From Hyphomicrobium sp. (GTDB lineage: Bacteria; Pseudomonadota; Alphaproteobacteria; Rhizobiales; Hyphomicrobiaceae), in NCBI GenBank assembly GCA_017512425.1, contig JAFWGI010000002.1, forward strand, positions 62,001-126,000: a stretch of 64,000 nucleotides of DNA. Reading direction: 5' to 3'. Numbering within the stretch: position 1 is the stretch's first letter; every line of letters begins with the position of its first letter. The translations under genes were made by a program, and so were the position numbers. Shown piece by piece: positions 35,482-45,250 of this stretch. The notes below the pieces were generated by a model. It worked only from the letters and a program-made list of their open reading frames with translations. It was not told where the DNA came from and did not search any database.

Positions 35482-36873
35482 ATGGTCTACCCATTTTTCG
35501 CGGCACTCACCCTTCTGACGGGCATCGCATATGCCGTTGGCCAGAGGCGCGCCGTATCAGTCGCAGACGGCCGGTTGGCCGATCTGCATTCGCTTCCGAT
35601 CTATCACGCGCTCTTTACTGCCATTGGCGTTTTCGTGCCGATGCTTGCGATTTTTGTCATCGGTACGCCGCTGGTGAGCTGGATGGCGCACAGCGCCGCG
35701 CTCGCGCAATTCGACCCGAGCGTTCAAGCCGATCCGTTGCGCAGTGGTGTCATTCTACGCGATGTCGCGAGCATTTCGCGCGGCCAGTTCGCCGGTAACG
35801 CCAGCCCAGAACTTGCTCAAGCGGCGAAAGATTACGCCGCGACTTTGGCGACAGGCGGTTGGGCCGTCTTCCTTCTCGCTATCGCAGCGGGCGTTGCAGC
35901 ACTTGCCGCATCGTTTGGCGTCATCAAAGTCCCGTTCCGTGCCCGCAAGCACGTCGAGCGCTTTGCGTTGATCGTGCTCGGCGCCTGCGCGGTCGTTGCC
36001 ATTCTGACGACGGTCGGCATCGTCTTTTCGGTCGCCTTTGAAACGTACCGCTTCTTCTTCGATCCGTCGCTGAGCGGCAAGCCGACCATTGGCAGCTTCT
36101 TGTTCGGGCTGGAGTGGAATCCGCAGGCTGCGATGCGCGCCGACCAGGGCACGATTTCGACGGCATACGGCTTCGTGCCGCTGCTCGTCGGCAGCTTGCT
36201 GATCACATTCATTGCGATTTGCGTCGCGGGTCCGCTTGGGTTGTTCTCGGCGATCTATCTGGCGGAATACGCAACGCCGCGCGTGCGTTCGATCGCCAAG
36301 CCGATCCTCGAAATCCTGGCAGGCATTCCAACCGTCGTGCTCGGCTTCTTCGCAGCGCTGACGGTCGCACCGCTTATTCGCGGTCTTGGTGAAGCCTACG
36401 GCTTGAATGTCGCGTCGGAAAGCGCGCTGGCAGCCGGCCTCGTCATGGGCATGATGATCATCCCGTTCATCTCATCGCTTTCGGACGACGTGATCAACGC
36501 CGTGCCGCAGTCGATGCGCGATGGTTCGTATGCGCTTGGCGCGACGAAATCGGAAACCATCCGCCAGGTGCTGTTGCCGGCTGCTCTGCCAGGGATCGTC
36601 TCGGCATTCATGCTCGCGATCAGCCGTGCGATCGGCGAAACGATGATCGTCGTCATGGCCGCTGGTCTCGCGGCGAACCTGACGCTCAATCCTCTCGACG
36701 CCGTGACGACCATCACGGTCCAAATCAAGACCATCCTGGTTGGCGATCAGGAGTTCGACAGCGCGAAAACGCTCGCGGCCTTCGCGCTCGGCTTCGTTCT
36801 GTTCTTCGTCACCTTGATGCTCAACTACATCGCTCTGCGCATCGTCAGAAAATACAGAGAGCAATATGACTGA
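35482..36873 (+). CDS. pstC: Phosphate ABC transporter permease PstC
   Basis: One of two inner-membrane subunits of the high-affinity phosphate importer. The 463-residue form is longer than E. coli PstC (about 320). The first ~170 residues hold three extra hydrophobic helices and a loop, as in other alphaproteobacteria. The permease domain runs from about 225, with the EAA loop region DGSYALGATKSETIRQVLLPAALPG near 350 and FEYATPR-type AEYATPRVRSIAKP before it. The ATG at 35482 gives an N-terminus (MVYPFFAALTLLTGIAYAVG) typical for the family. It overlaps pstA by 8 bases, so the two are coupled. Confidence 0.92.
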   Translation: MVYPFFAALTLLTGIAYAVGQRRAVSVADGRLADLHSLPIYHALFTAIGVFVPMLAIFVIGTPLVSWMAHSAALAQFDPSVQADPLRSGVILRDVASISRGQFAGNASPELAQAAKDYAATLATGGWAVFLLAIAAGVAALAASFGVIKVPFRARKHVERFALIVLGACAVVAILTTVGIVFSVAFETYRFFFDPSLSGKPTIGSFLFGLEWNPQAAMRADQGTISTAYGFVPLLVGSLLITFIAICVAGPLGLFSAIYLAEYATPRVRSIAKPILEILAGIPTVVLGFFAALTVAPLIRGLGEAYGLNVASESALAAGLVMGMMIIPFISSLSDDVINAVPQSMRDGSYALGATKSETIRQVLLPAALPGIVSAFMLAISRAIGETMIVVMAAGLAANLTLNPLDAVTTITVQIKTILVGDQEFDSAKTLAAFALGFVLFFVTLMLNYIALRIVRKYREQYD

Positions 36874-38590
36874 TATTACCGCGACACCGATGCTGCCAAA
36901 GAGGGTGCGCTTCGACTCCGAAGAAATGGTCGCTCGCGTCAAGCGCCGCTACCGTTCAGAGCGGCTGTTCAAGTCACTTGGTGGTGCGGCACTCCTGCTG
37001 ACGGCGGTCTTTGTCGTTACCGTTCTGCTCGACATCATCTACAAGGGCTTGCCGGCGTTCACGCAGCACCATCTTGTGCTGGACGTTCCGGTGCGCGCTG
37101 ACGTTATCGATCCGAAGGGTACGAAAAACCCTGAGGATTTGAGGTCGGCCGACTATTTCGCATTGATGCGCGACGCCCTCGCAACCGCGGTGCCCGGCAT
37201 TGAAGGCCGCGTCGAGAAAAAGCGCCTGAACGGCATCCTGAGCTCGGGCGCGGGCAACGAACTGCGCGATCGCGTCCTCGCTGATCCGTCGATCATCGGC
37301 ACGACCGTCAAAGTACCGCTGCTGCTGTCAGATGACTCCGACATCTACCTGAAGGGCAAGCAAACCCGCGTTACGGAAATCCCGGCGCGTGGAACGGCCG
37401 TCCCGAGCGCGACCAAAGGCGAGATTACGATCACGTCGTCGGGGACGGAATTTGCTGATGACGTGGCCGTCTTGAAAAAGGCCATCGTCAACCGGATCGC
37501 CGAACTCAAATCGCGCCTGACCATCGTTGAGACGCGCGATCCGCAGGCTGCCGAAGCGACGTCTTTAAAAGACGAGATTGCTGCTCTCGAAGCGCATTCG
37601 AGTCAGCCGGCATCGGCTGAAACGCTCGACAGTAAAATGCCGAGCTTGTTGGTCGCGATCAATGGCGGTCTCGTTAAGCTCTCGTCGATCAGCGATAGCA
37701 GCGCGACCGGCACGGCTTTGCTGCCACTGCAATCGACCAACGAGGCGGCGCCCGGCAAATGGAGCGTCGTCACCTACGACAAGCCTGAGAGCAACCGCAA
37801 GACCGGCGACCTTGAGGCCGCGGTTCTGGAAAAGCTGCGCGCCGACGGTAAGGTCGAAAACAAGTTCAATACGATCTTCTTCACGCACGGCGACAGCCGT
37901 GACGCGGAACTCGCCGGCATCCTTGGGTCGCTCGTCGGCTCGGTCTTGATGTTGATCGTGACGATCGCGCTGGCGCTGCCATTCGGCGTGCTGGCCGCAG
38001 TCTACCTCGAGGAGTTCGCGCCGAAGAACAAGTTCACGAACCTGATCGAGATCAACATCAACAATCTTGCGGCCGTGCCGTCGATTGTATTCGGTTTGCT
38101 CGGACTTGCCGTTTTCTTAAACTTCTTCGGCTTGCCACGTTCTGCGCCGCTGGTCGGTGGCCTCGTTCTGGCGCTTCTCGTTCTGCCGACAATCATCATT
38201 GCGGCCCGCGCCTCGATGCGCGCCGTGCCGCCATCGATCAAGGAAGCCGCCCTCGGCGTTGGTGCGTCGCATCAGCAAGCGATTTTCCATCACGTTCTGC
38301 CGTTGGCGACGCCGGGCATCATGACCGGCACGATCATCGGTATGGCACACGCGCTTGGCGAGACGGCGCCGCTGCTGATGATCGGCATGCTCGCGTTCAT
38401 CGTCGACGTGCCGCAGGGGTTCACCGATCCCGCAACGGCGCTCCCGGCACAGATTTATATTTGGTCAGACTTGCCGGAACAGGCATTCGAGGCAAAAACA
38501 GCGGCAGCCATCATGGTGCTGCTCGGTGTTCTGCTGCTCATGAATGGCTTGGCAATCTGGCTTCGCAGCAAATTCGAACGGCGGTGGTAG
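36866..38590 (+). CDS. pstA: Phosphate ABC transporter permease PstA, with large periplasmic insert
   Basis: The second membrane subunit of the Pst importer is unusually long at 574 residues (E. coli PstA is about 296). One helix near residues 33-56 is followed by a roughly 290-residue soluble region, partly coiled coil ([20 protein letters not shown], then [11 protein letters not shown]). The permease core starts near 350 ([20 protein letters not shown]) and includes [20 protein letters not shown] and the EAA loop [20 protein letters not shown]. The insert should face the periplasm. Its start overlaps pstC by 8 bases and it ends 4 bases before pstB. Confidence 0.92.
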   Translation: MTDITATPMLPKRVRFDSEEMVARVKRRYRSERLFKSLGGAALLLTAVFVVTVLLDIIYKGLPAFTQHHLVLDVPVRADVIDPKGTKNPEDLRSADYFALMRDALATAVPGIEGRVEKKRLNGILSSGAGNELRDRVLADPSIIGTTVKVPLLLSDDSDIYLKGKQTRVTEIPARGTAVPSATKGEITITSSGTEFADDVAVLKKAIVNRIAELKSRLTIVETRDPQAAEATSLKDEIAALEAHSSQPASAETLDSKMPSLLVAINGGLVKLSSISDSSATGTALLPLQSTNEAAPGKWSVVTYDKPESNRKTGDLEAAVLEKLRADGKVENKFNTIFFTHGDSRDAELAGILGSLVGSVLMLIVTIALALPFGVLAAVYLEEFAPKNKFTNLIEININNLAAVPSIVFGLLGLAVFLNFFGLPRSAPLVGGLVLALLVLPTIIIAARASMRAVPPSIKEAALGVGASHQQAIFHHVLPLATPGIMTGTIIGMAHALGETAPLLMIGMLAFIVDVPQGFTDPATALPAQIYIWSDLPEQAFEAKTAAAIMVLLGVLLLMNGLAIWLRSKFERRW

Positions 38591-38594
38591 TTCA

Positions 38595-39431
38595 ATGGAG
38601 ACTCTTAAAGTGGATATGACAGCCGCGAAACGCCTTGAGGCGGAACGCATTGCCCCGGTGACTTCGGCCGGCTTGCCAGCCAAAGTCGTGGCGCGCGACG
38701 TGAACGTGTATTACGGCGAGAAGCACGCGCTGAAATCGGTGAACGTCGATATTCCCGATCGTGGCGTTACGGCTTTCATCGGCCCATCGGGCTGCGGAAA
38801 GTCGACGTTCCTGCGCTGCATCAATCGCATGAACGACACGATTTCGATCTGCCGGGTGACCGGCAAGATCACGATCGACAATCAGGATATCTACGATCCG
38901 TCCCTCGACGTCGTCCAGTTGCGCGCACGCGTCGGCATGGTCTTCCAGAAGCCGAACCCATTCCCGAAATCAATCTTCGACAACGTTGCTTACGGTCCGC
39001 GCATTCACGGGCTGGCGAAATCGCGCACCGATCTCGAAGAAATCGTTACGGCGAGCCTCGAGAAGGCCGGTCTTTGGAATGAAGTCAAGGATCGCTTGAA
39101 CGACTCCGGCACCGGCCTGTCGGGCGGGCAGCAACAGCGCCTCTGCATCGCGCGTGCGATCGCCGTCAACCCAGACGTCATCCTGATGGACGAACCGTGC
39201 TCGGCGCTTGACCCGATCGCGACGGCGAAAGTTGAAACGTTGATTGACGAACTGCGCGGCAACTACTGCATCATCATCGTTACGCACTCGATGCAGCAGG
39301 CTGCACGCGTTTCACAGCGTACCGCGTTTTTCCATCTCGGCACGCTCGTTGAAGAAGGTCCGACCGAAAAGATCTTCTCGGCGCCGTCCGATCCCCGCAC
39401 GCAGGACTACATCACCGGCCGTACCGGCTGA
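38595..39431 (+). CDS. pstB: Phosphate ABC transporter ATP-binding protein PstB
   Basis: The nucleotide-binding subunit of the importer. Starting at the ATG at 38595 (278 residues), the motifs are Walker [10 protein letters not shown] (63-71), the Q loop in [13 protein letters not shown], signature [14 protein letters not shown], Walker [13 protein letters not shown] and the switch His in [15 protein letters not shown]. An earlier ATG at 38544 lies inside pstA and is unlikely. The first ~30 residues are an N-terminal extension before the ABC domain. Spacing to pstA is 4 bases and to phoU 10 bases. Confidence 0.96.
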   Translation: METLKVDMTAAKRLEAERIAPVTSAGLPAKVVARDVNVYYGEKHALKSVNVDIPDRGVTAFIGPSGCGKSTFLRCINRMNDTISICRVTGKITIDNQDIYDPSLDVVQLRARVGMVFQKPNPFPKSIFDNVAYGPRIHGLAKSRTDLEEIVTASLEKAGLWNEVKDRLNDSGTGLSGGQQQRLCIARAIAVNPDVILMDEPCSALDPIATAKVETLIDELRGNYCIIIVTHSMQQAARVSQRTAFFHLGTLVEEGPTEKIFSAPSDPRTQDYITGRTG

Positions 39432-39441
39432 GGAGCAGTTT

Positions 39442-40158
39442 ATGAACAACCACATTGTCAAATCCTACGACGCCGAGTTTCAAGAGCTCGACCGTATGAC
39501 GGCGCACATGGGCGGCCTTGCCGAAAAGCTGCTTGCGGACGCTTTCGCCGCACTCGAGCGCCGGGACCCCAACCTCGCCGCCGCGGCCGTCGCGAGCGAT
39601 AAAGCGATCGACAATCTCGAAGCTCAGGTGCAGGAACGTGCGATCCTTATGATCGCTAAGCGTCAGCCACTCGCCAACGATCTGCGTCACATCATGACGG
39701 TTTTGAAGATCGCCGGCGACCTCGAGCGCATCGGTGACCTCGCCAAGAACATCGCCAAGCGCGCGCTTGCCGTTTCTGGCGAAGCCCATCCGAAGACCTT
39801 GATGAATGGCCTCCGGCACATGTCGGAGCTTGCGATGCGCCAACTGAAGGATGCACTCGATTCGCTGAGCACGCGCGATGCAGCGAAAGCGCGCGAAGTC
39901 TGGCACAGCGATGCCGGCCTTGATGCGCTTTACAACTCGGTGTTCCGCGAGTTGCTGACCTACATGATGGAAGACCCGCGCAACATCGGTCTTTGCACGC
40001 ATCTCCTGTTCGGCGCGAAGAATATCGAACGCATTGGCGACCACACGACCAACATTGCCGAGAACGTCCTGTACCTCGTCGAAGGCGTGGCTATGACCGA
40101 CGAGCGCCCGAAAGGCGACGACACCAGTTCAATGGTTCTGGCAGCCCGGCCTGCCTGA
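39442..40158 (+). CDS. phoU: Phosphate signalling protein PhoU
   Basis: PhoU couples the Pst transporter to PhoR and represses the Pho regulon when phosphate is plentiful. The ATG at 39442 follows GAGGAG by 7 bases and gives 238 residues, the usual length. Two repeats of a three-helix bundle are visible, each with the metal-binding E/D-rich motif: HIMTVLKIAGDLERIGDLAKNI near residue 75 and HLLFGAKNIERIGDHTTNIAE near 195. It sits between pstB and phoB in one operon. Confidence 0.95.
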   Translation: MNNHIVKSYDAEFQELDRMTAHMGGLAEKLLADAFAALERRDPNLAAAAVASDKAIDNLEAQVQERAILMIAKRQPLANDLRHIMTVLKIAGDLERIGDLAKNIAKRALAVSGEAHPKTLMNGLRHMSELAMRQLKDALDSLSTRDAAKAREVWHSDAGLDALYNSVFRELLTYMMEDPRNIGLCTHLLFGAKNIERIGDHTTNIAENVLYLVEGVAMTDERPKGDDTSSMVLAARPA

Positions 40159-40187
40159 ATCTCTGACGAGACAAAGAAGAACACCTA

Positions 40188-40886
40188 ATGCCTGCAAAAG
40201 TCCTGGTTGTTGAAGACGACGAAACCATAGTCACGATGCTGGAATACAACCTCAAAGCCTCAGGCTTTGAGGTTGTCACAGCCGTTTCTGCGGAAGAAGG
40301 CGAGCTGATCCTTTCTGAACAGCTCGTTGATCTCATCATTCTCGATTGGATGCTGCCCGATATGTCGGGCATCGAGCTCTGCGGTCGTCTGCGCCGGACC
40401 GGAAAGATGCCGCGCGTGCCGATCATCATGCTGACGGCGCGCGGCGAAGAAGCCGATCGTATTCGCGGCTTTTCCAATGGCGCTGACGATTACGTCGTCA
40501 AACCGTTCTCGGTTCCGGAATTGATGGCACGTGCGAAAGCGCTGCTGCGCCGGTCGGCTCCGAGCCGCGTCAGCGAAATACTGGCCGTCGGCGATATCTC
40601 TCTCGATCGGGAAGCGCACCGGGTCACGCGCTCGTCGCGTGAGATCTCGCTCGGTCCGACGGAATACCGGCTGCTCGAAGTGCTTCTCGAAAGTGCTGGG
40701 CGCGTTCTGTCGCGCAATCAGTTGATCGATCGCGTCTGGGGTACGACCGCCGATATCGACGAGCGCACCATCGACGTTCACGTCGGACGTTTGAGGAAGG
40801 CGCTCGTGCGCGGCAATGAAATCGACCCGATCCGCACCGTACGCGGTGCCGGATATTCGTTCGAGACGTTGACGAAGGCGTCCTGA
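40188..40886 (+). CDS. phoB: Phosphate regulon response regulator PhoB
   Basis: This OmpR-class transcription factor binds Pho boxes when phosphorylated by PhoR. The receiver domain spans residues 1-120, with the acidic pair at 10-11, phospho-acceptor D53 in LIILDWMLPDMSG, and K105 in YVVKPFS. The C-terminal winged helix (about 130-230) has LGPTEYRLLEVLLESAGRVL and VHVGRLRKAL, with VRGAGYSFE in the wing. It ends the operon. A 12-base palindrome (GCGTCTAGACGC, 40889-40900) lies just past its stop, shared with the end of the convergent rlmH. Confidence 0.96.
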   Translation: MPAKVLVVEDDETIVTMLEYNLKASGFEVVTAVSAEEGELILSEQLVDLIILDWMLPDMSGIELCGRLRRTGKMPRVPIIMLTARGEEADRIRGFSNGADDYVVKPFSVPELMARAKALLRRSAPSRVSEILAVGDISLDREAHRVTRSSREISLGPTEYRLLEVLLESAGRVLSRNQLIDRVWGTTADIDERTIDVHVGRLRKALVRGNEIDPIRTVRGAGYSFETLTKAS

Positions 40887-40892
40887 TAGCGT

Positions 40893-41375
40893 CTAGACGC
40901 GATGATAGGGATGTCCGCTCAGGATCGTCGCGGCACGGTAGAACTGTTCGATCAGAACGATACGCGCCAGACCGTGCGGCAACGTCATCGCGCCGAGCGA
41001 TAACGTCAATTGCGCCCTCTCCAGCACGTCACGGCCGTGACCATCCGGTCCGCCGATCAGAAACGCGCATGTCTTGACGCCGCGATCGGTATGCTTCGAC
41101 AGGAGTTTCGCGAAGGCGTCGCTGGAAAATGCCTTTCCGTTTTCATCGAGGGCGATGCGGACAGGTGCGTTGCCGACAGCCTTCAAAAGACGCATCGCTT
41201 CGTCCGCCTTGCGGGCTTCGACTGCCTCGGCGCGGCTCTCAGCGAGTTCAACGATTTCCAATGGTCCGAGGCCAATACCTCGGCCTGTCACCGCGAGCCG
41301 CTTGGTGTAGCGCTCGCAAATGATTCGCTCTTCAGCGTCTTTCAGTTTGCCGACCGCGGCGAGGATAAGGCGCAT
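40893..41375 (-). CDS. rlmH: 23S rRNA (pseudouridine-1915-N3)-methyltransferase RlmH
   Basis: The SPOUT-class enzyme methylates pseudouridine 1915 in helix 69 of 23S rRNA. The ATG at 41375 gives 160 residues, near the usual 155; longer in-frame extensions upstream overlap rsfS and are not used. Signatures are MRLILAAVGKLKD at the start, the SAM-site FLIGGPDGHG, LSLGAMTLPHGLARIVLIEQ and the C-terminal YRAATILSGHPYHR. It follows rsfS with 23 bases between, as in most Rhizobiales. Confidence 0.95.
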   Translation of the reverse strand: MRLILAAVGKLKDAEERIICERYTKRLAVTGRGIGLGPLEIVELAESRAEAVEARKADEAMRLLKAVGNAPVRIALDENGKAFSSDAFAKLLSKHTDRGVKTCAFLIGGPDGHGRDVLERAQLTLSLGAMTLPHGLARIVLIEQFYRAATILSGHPYHRV

Positions 41376-41398
41376 GACGCGGTCGTATCCGAAGAGCC

Positions 41399-41917
41399 TT
41401 AGTGTTGCGACGCATCTGTGTCGGAAGAGTCCGGCGGAATTTCCGCCTTCCACATTTTTTCGAGATTGTAGAATTCGCGCACTTCCGGCCGGAAGATATG
41501 GATGATGATGTCGCCGGTATCGACGAGCACCCAATCGCAAGCGGGAACACCTTCGACGCGCGCAGGCGTGCCCGTCGTTTCCTTGATCTTCAACGCGAGC
41601 TGATCAGCGATTGCTCCGACGTGACGATCGGTGCGCCCCGACGCGACGACCATAAAGTCACCAAGCGATGATTTACCTTCGAGGGGGATCGTCACAATCT
41701 CTTCGGCCTTGGCATCGTCAAGCCAGTTGACGATTTCGGCGAGGAGTGAAGCCGAAGCCGGTGCGGCTTTCGACTTTGCGGCAGACGCGCGCTTTGCGGC
41801 GCCTCCAGTCGTTGTTCGGATCAAGCGGTCGACGTCCTTTGTTTGCTTCCGCTGCGCCGTCCAATCGGCGCAGTGGTCGAACTGATGAAACAGATACCAT
41901 GATAAGCGGCACGCCAT
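41399..41917 (-). CDS. rsfS: Ribosome silencing factor RsfS
   Basis: RsfS binds ribosomal protein L14 and blocks subunit joining during starvation. The conserved domain begins near residue 55 (LLAEIVNWLDDAKAEEIVTI). It includes FMVVASGRTDRHVGAIADQL, CDWVLVDTGDIIIHIFRPEV and FYNLEKMW, all diagnostic. The ATG at 41917 gives 172 residues with a basic, Ala-rich N-terminal extension. The start is uncertain; TTG at 41932 or a later codon is possible. It lies between nadD and rlmH. Confidence 0.92.
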   Translation of the reverse strand: MACRLSWYLFHQFDHCADWTAQRKQTKDVDRLIRTTTGGAAKRASAAKSKAAPASASLLAEIVNWLDDAKAEEIVTIPLEGKSSLGDFMVVASGRTDRHVGAIADQLALKIKETTGTPARVEGVPACDWVLVDTGDIIIHIFRPEVREFYNLEKMWKAEIPPDSSDTDASQH

Positions 41918-41980
41918 CTGCCCGCAAATCAAATCGGGCGCCAGGATTAGAGCATAAAAATTATATATTTCAATTGGATG

Positions 41981-42643
41981 TCATGTTTTATCAGGCGGCT
42001 TTCCCGAATTCGGCGGGCGGACGGACCGTAACGCCGTTGAGGATAAAGGGGAAAGCCGCGTCGTCAGCAGCGTCCACGCCGGCGGCTGCATCAGCGGCAA
42101 GGCCGCGGCCAACTGTTCAGGGACCCGCCGATCTGCGAGTGCTGCGCCGGCACATGCGCTAAGCGCCTTCAACCGCCAGCCCGGCCGATCGACGACGGCG
42201 ATCGGGAACGCTGCGGCAATCGACTGCCAATGTTGCCATCGATCGAAGCTCGCAAGGTTGTCGGCGCCCATGACCCAGACGAAGTGGACGTCGGGGTAGC
42301 GCCGCTTCAGGAAGCTAAGCATAGCCGCTGTATAAGGCGTTCCGAGCTCGGCCTCGAAGCCCGTCACCTTCATGCGCGGCTGTTTTGCAAATTTGCGCGC
42401 ATCGCGCATGCGCTCGCCGAGCGGCGGCAGCCCGCCGTTGGCCTTGAGCGGATTGCCTGGTGTAACGACAACCCAAAGCTGGTCAAGCTGCAGGCGTTTG
42501 ACGGCCGTCTCTGCGACGATGCCATGACCGCCATGCGCGGGATTGAACGTGCCGCCCATGATGCCGACACGCTGGCCCGGAAACACCAACGGCGTCTTGA
42601 CGGCAAGCGAGCCGAAGTCTCGGAGCGGAATTTTTCTCGCCAA
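41981..42643 (-). CDS. nadD: Nicotinate-nucleotide adenylyltransferase NadD
   Basis: The enzyme makes nicotinate adenine dinucleotide from nicotinate mononucleotide and ATP in NAD synthesis. The 220-residue protein has the nucleotidyltransferase motif GGTFNPAHGGH (residues 30-40), VTPGNPLKANGGLPPLGERM for substrate binding, VWVMGADNLASFDRW, and the C-terminal SSTALR form of the ISSTxxR motif. It ends in a short polar tail. It lies 28 bases downstream of proA, in the proB-proA-nadD-rsfS-rlmH run. Confidence 0.94.
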   Translation of the reverse strand: MARKIPLRDFGSLAVKTPLVFPGQRVGIMGGTFNPAHGGHGIVAETAVKRLQLDQLWVVVTPGNPLKANGGLPPLGERMRDARKFAKQPRMKVTGFEAELGTPYTAAMLSFLKRRYPDVHFVWVMGADNLASFDRWQHWQSIAAAFPIAVVDRPGWRLKALSACAGAALADRRVPEQLAAALPLMQPPAWTLLTTRLSPLSSTALRSVRPPNSGKPPDKT

Positions 42644-42671
42644 TGCGGTCAGTGCTCCAAATGACCAAGCA

Positions 42672-43973
42672 TCAGGCCGGCCGGATCTGGCCGGTGCCGC
42701 GGACCTTGTACTTGAAGCTCGTCAGTTGCTCGACGCCGACAGGACCGCGTGCGTGCATCTTGCCGGTCGCGATGCCGATCTCCGCGCCGAACCCGAACTC
42801 GCCTCCATCGGCGAACTGCGTCGAAGCGTTGACGAGAACAATGGCGCTATCGACGCGATTGAGGAACAGCTCAGCCGTTGCCTCGCATTCGGTTATGATG
42901 GCGTCGGTATGCTGCGAGCCGTACTTCGCGATGTGCGCGATCGCGCCATCGACGCCATCGACGGTTTTGACGGCGATCACAGCGTCGAGAAACTCCTTGC
43001 CGTAGTCGTCGGTCAATGCAGCTTTCACGCGCGCATCAACCTTTTGGGTTGCCGCGTCGCCGCGCACCTCGCAGCCGGCGTCGAGCAGAGCTTTGACAAG
43101 AGGCGTCAGAAAATCTTCGTCGGCGTTCTTGTCGACGAGCAGACACTCGGTTGCGCCGCAGACTCCCGTGCGCCGCATCTTGGCATTGAGCACGATCGGC
43201 AAAGCGATATCGATGTCGGCACCGCGATCGACGTAGGTGTGGCAGATACCTTCCAGATGCGCGAACACCGGAACGCGCGCCTCCGACTGCACACGTTCAA
43301 CGAGGCTGCGCCCGCCGCGCGGTACAATGACGTCAATTGTGCCGCCGAGGCCTTTCAACATTTCACCGACGGCGGCGCGGTCGGTCGTCGGAACGAGTTG
43401 AATGGCGGCTGCCGGCAATCCAGCGGCATTCAATCCCGCGACCAGCGCCGCGTGGATTGCGATGCTCGAATGATGGCTTTCCGACCCGCCGCGCAGGATC
43501 GCGGCGTTTCCGGCCTTGATCGACAGCGCGCCAGCGTCGGCGGTGACGTTGGGACGGCTCTCGTAGATGATGCCGATGACGCCGAGCGGCACGCGCACGC
43601 GCTGAAATTTCAGCCCGTTCGGACGTTGCCATTCCGCCAGAACAGTGCCGACGGGATCGGCAAGCGCTGCGATGTCTTCCAAACCTTTGGCGATGGCTTC
43701 AATGCGTTTGCCATCGAGCGTCAGCCGGTCGATGAACGACGCCGGGCGGCCAGCGGCCTTTGCAGCGTCGAGATCGCGTGCGTTCGCGTCGATGATCGCC
43801 GGCTCGGACGCGCGCAATGCGGCCGCCGCGTTCGTCAAAGCCAGGTTCTTCTGTTCGGCTGTCGCAGCCGCCAAGTCCCGGCTCGCGGCACGCGCATTCT
43901 GACCGATGCTCTGCATCAGCGCGGCCGTATCGGCGGAAACTCGTTCGATCGTGTTCACGTCACTGGCGTCCAA
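42672..43973 (-). CDS. proA: Gamma-glutamyl phosphate reductase ProA
   Basis: The NADPH-dependent enzyme converts gamma-glutamyl phosphate to glutamate-5-semialdehyde in proline synthesis. At 433 residues it has full family length. Motifs include [60 protein letters not shown] and the catalytic Cys in [12 protein letters not shown]. Towards the C-terminus are the usual [20 protein letters not shown] and [20 protein letters not shown] blocks. The start lies 10 bases past the proB stop, so the two are coupled. Confidence 0.96.
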   Translation of the reverse strand: MDASDVNTIERVSADTAALMQSIGQNARAASRDLAAATAEQKNLALTNAAAALRASEPAIIDANARDLDAAKAAGRPASFIDRLTLDGKRIEAIAKGLEDIAALADPVGTVLAEWQRPNGLKFQRVRVPLGVIGIIYESRPNVTADAGALSIKAGNAAILRGGSESHHSSIAIHAALVAGLNAAGLPAAAIQLVPTTDRAAVGEMLKGLGGTIDVIVPRGGRSLVERVQSEARVPVFAHLEGICHTYVDRGADIDIALPIVLNAKMRRTGVCGATECLLVDKNADEDFLTPLVKALLDAGCEVRGDAATQKVDARVKAALTDDYGKEFLDAVIAVKTVDGVDGAIAHIAKYGSQHTDAIITECEATAELFLNRVDSAIVLVNASTQFADGGEFGFGAEIGIATGKMHARGPVGVEQLTSFKYKVRGTGQIRPA

Positions 43974-43982
43974 TGCGTTCCG

Positions 43983-45131
43983 TTACTTTCTGTTCAAGGC
44001 CATGTCGTCGCGATGGATCAGCGTATCCTGGCCTTCGTAGCCGAGGATCGCTGCGATCTCGCTCGATTTCTTGCCGATAATACGCTGCGCTTCTTCGCTC
44101 GCATAGGCGATAAGTCCGCGTCCAAGCTCCACTCCTGCGGCAGAACGGATGACCACCGCGTCGCCACGGTCAAAATGCCCTTCGATGCGCGATACGCCAG
44201 CCGGCAGCAAACTTTTGCCCGAAAGCAGCGCCTTTTCGGCGCCGGCGTCGAGAAACACTTGCCCGGCCGGCACGAGTTGACCCGCAAGCCAGCGTTTTTT
44301 GGCCGTCACCGGATCGGACTTTGCCAGAAACCACGTTACCTTGGCGCCATCGGCAATCGCGCGCAGCGGATGCATGATCTTGCCGGTCGTAATGACCATG
44401 TTGGTACCGGCGCCAAGAGCGATTTTACCCGCTTCGACTTTGGTCTTCATGCCGCCTTTGGAAAGCTCCGTGCCGGCGTCACCCGCCATCGCTTCGATTT
44501 CGGGCGTAATTTCGGTTACGAGCGGTATGTGCGTCGCGTTCGGATTTTCATTCGGCGGCGCGGTGTACAGCCCGTCTATATCGGACAGCAACACCAGGCA
44601 GTCGGCCGAGACCATTGATGCCACGCGTGCCGACAAGCGGTCGTTATCTCCGTAGCGGATTTCCGTCGTCGCGACGGTGTCGTTTTCGTTGACGACCGGA
44701 ATGGCTTTTAACGACAGCAGAACTTCGATGGTCCGGCGTGCGTTGAGATAGCGGCGGCGTTCTTCGGTGTCGCCGAGCGTCAGCAGAATTTGTGCGGCGG
44801 TCAATCCGCGCGCGTTCGCCAGCTCCTGATAGGCATGTGCGAGGCTGATCTGGCCAACGGCGGCCGCAGCTTGGCTTTGCTCAAGTTCAAGCGCGCCTTT
44901 CGGTAGGCCAAGTGTGTGGCGTCCGAGCGCGATTGAGCCGGACGACACGAGCACAACATCCTTGCCCGCCTTCGCAAGCTCGGCGACGTCGTCCATCAGC
45001 GAGTTCAGCCACGCGGCCTTGAGTTGACCGGTTGCGCGGTCAGCAAGTAACGCCGAGCCGATCTTGACGACGATGCGTTTTGCTTTGCGCCATTCGGGGC
45101 GCACGGTGGAGGTCGATTGTTTTGCGGACAT
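43983..45131 (-). CDS. proB: Glutamate 5-kinase ProB
   Basis: The first enzyme of proline synthesis, phosphorylating glutamate. It has an amino-acid kinase domain (residues 1-265: [59 protein letters not shown]) and a C-terminal PUA domain (about 285-370: [29 protein letters not shown]). The length of 382 residues is normal. It leads into proA. In many Rhizobiales obgE directly precedes it; here two unrelated genes lie between. Confidence 0.96.
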   Translation of the reverse strand: MSAKQSTSTVRPEWRKAKRIVVKIGSALLADRATGQLKAAWLNSLMDDVAELAKAGKDVVLVSSGSIALGRHTLGLPKGALELEQSQAAAAVGQISLAHAYQELANARGLTAAQILLTLGDTEERRRYLNARRTIEVLLSLKAIPVVNENDTVATTEIRYGDNDRLSARVASMVSADCLVLLSDIDGLYTAPPNENPNATHIPLVTEITPEIEAMAGDAGTELSKGGMKTKVEAGKIALGAGTNMVITTGKIMHPLRAIADGAKVTWFLAKSDPVTAKKRWLAGQLVPAGQVFLDAGAEKALLSGKSLLPAGVSRIEGHFDRGDAVVIRSAAGVELGRGLIAYASEEAQRIIGKKSSEIAAILGYEGQDTLIHRDDMALNRK

Positions 45132-45250
45132 GGTGGCGAATGGCGTTTGAGTGCAACAAGCCCGCTCAATAGCAGAATTCGCGCCCTACAACAGAGCGCG
45201 AACGCCGCAAAAGCGATGAACGGTTGATCGTTCGTCAAAATGAGCGATGG

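Noticed and set aside
40889..40900. Palindrome GCGTCTAGACGC between phoB and rlmH as a terminator
   Set aside because: The stem is only 5-6 bp and no T tract follows on either strand; it overlaps the rlmH stop codon. It may be chance.
42543..44618. Long plus-strand open frame (691 codons) opposite nadD, proA and proB
   Set aside because: It is the mirror of three confidently identified minus-strand genes. The translation is rich in Arg, His and Asp with no motifs, as expected for an antisense frame in high-G/C sequence.
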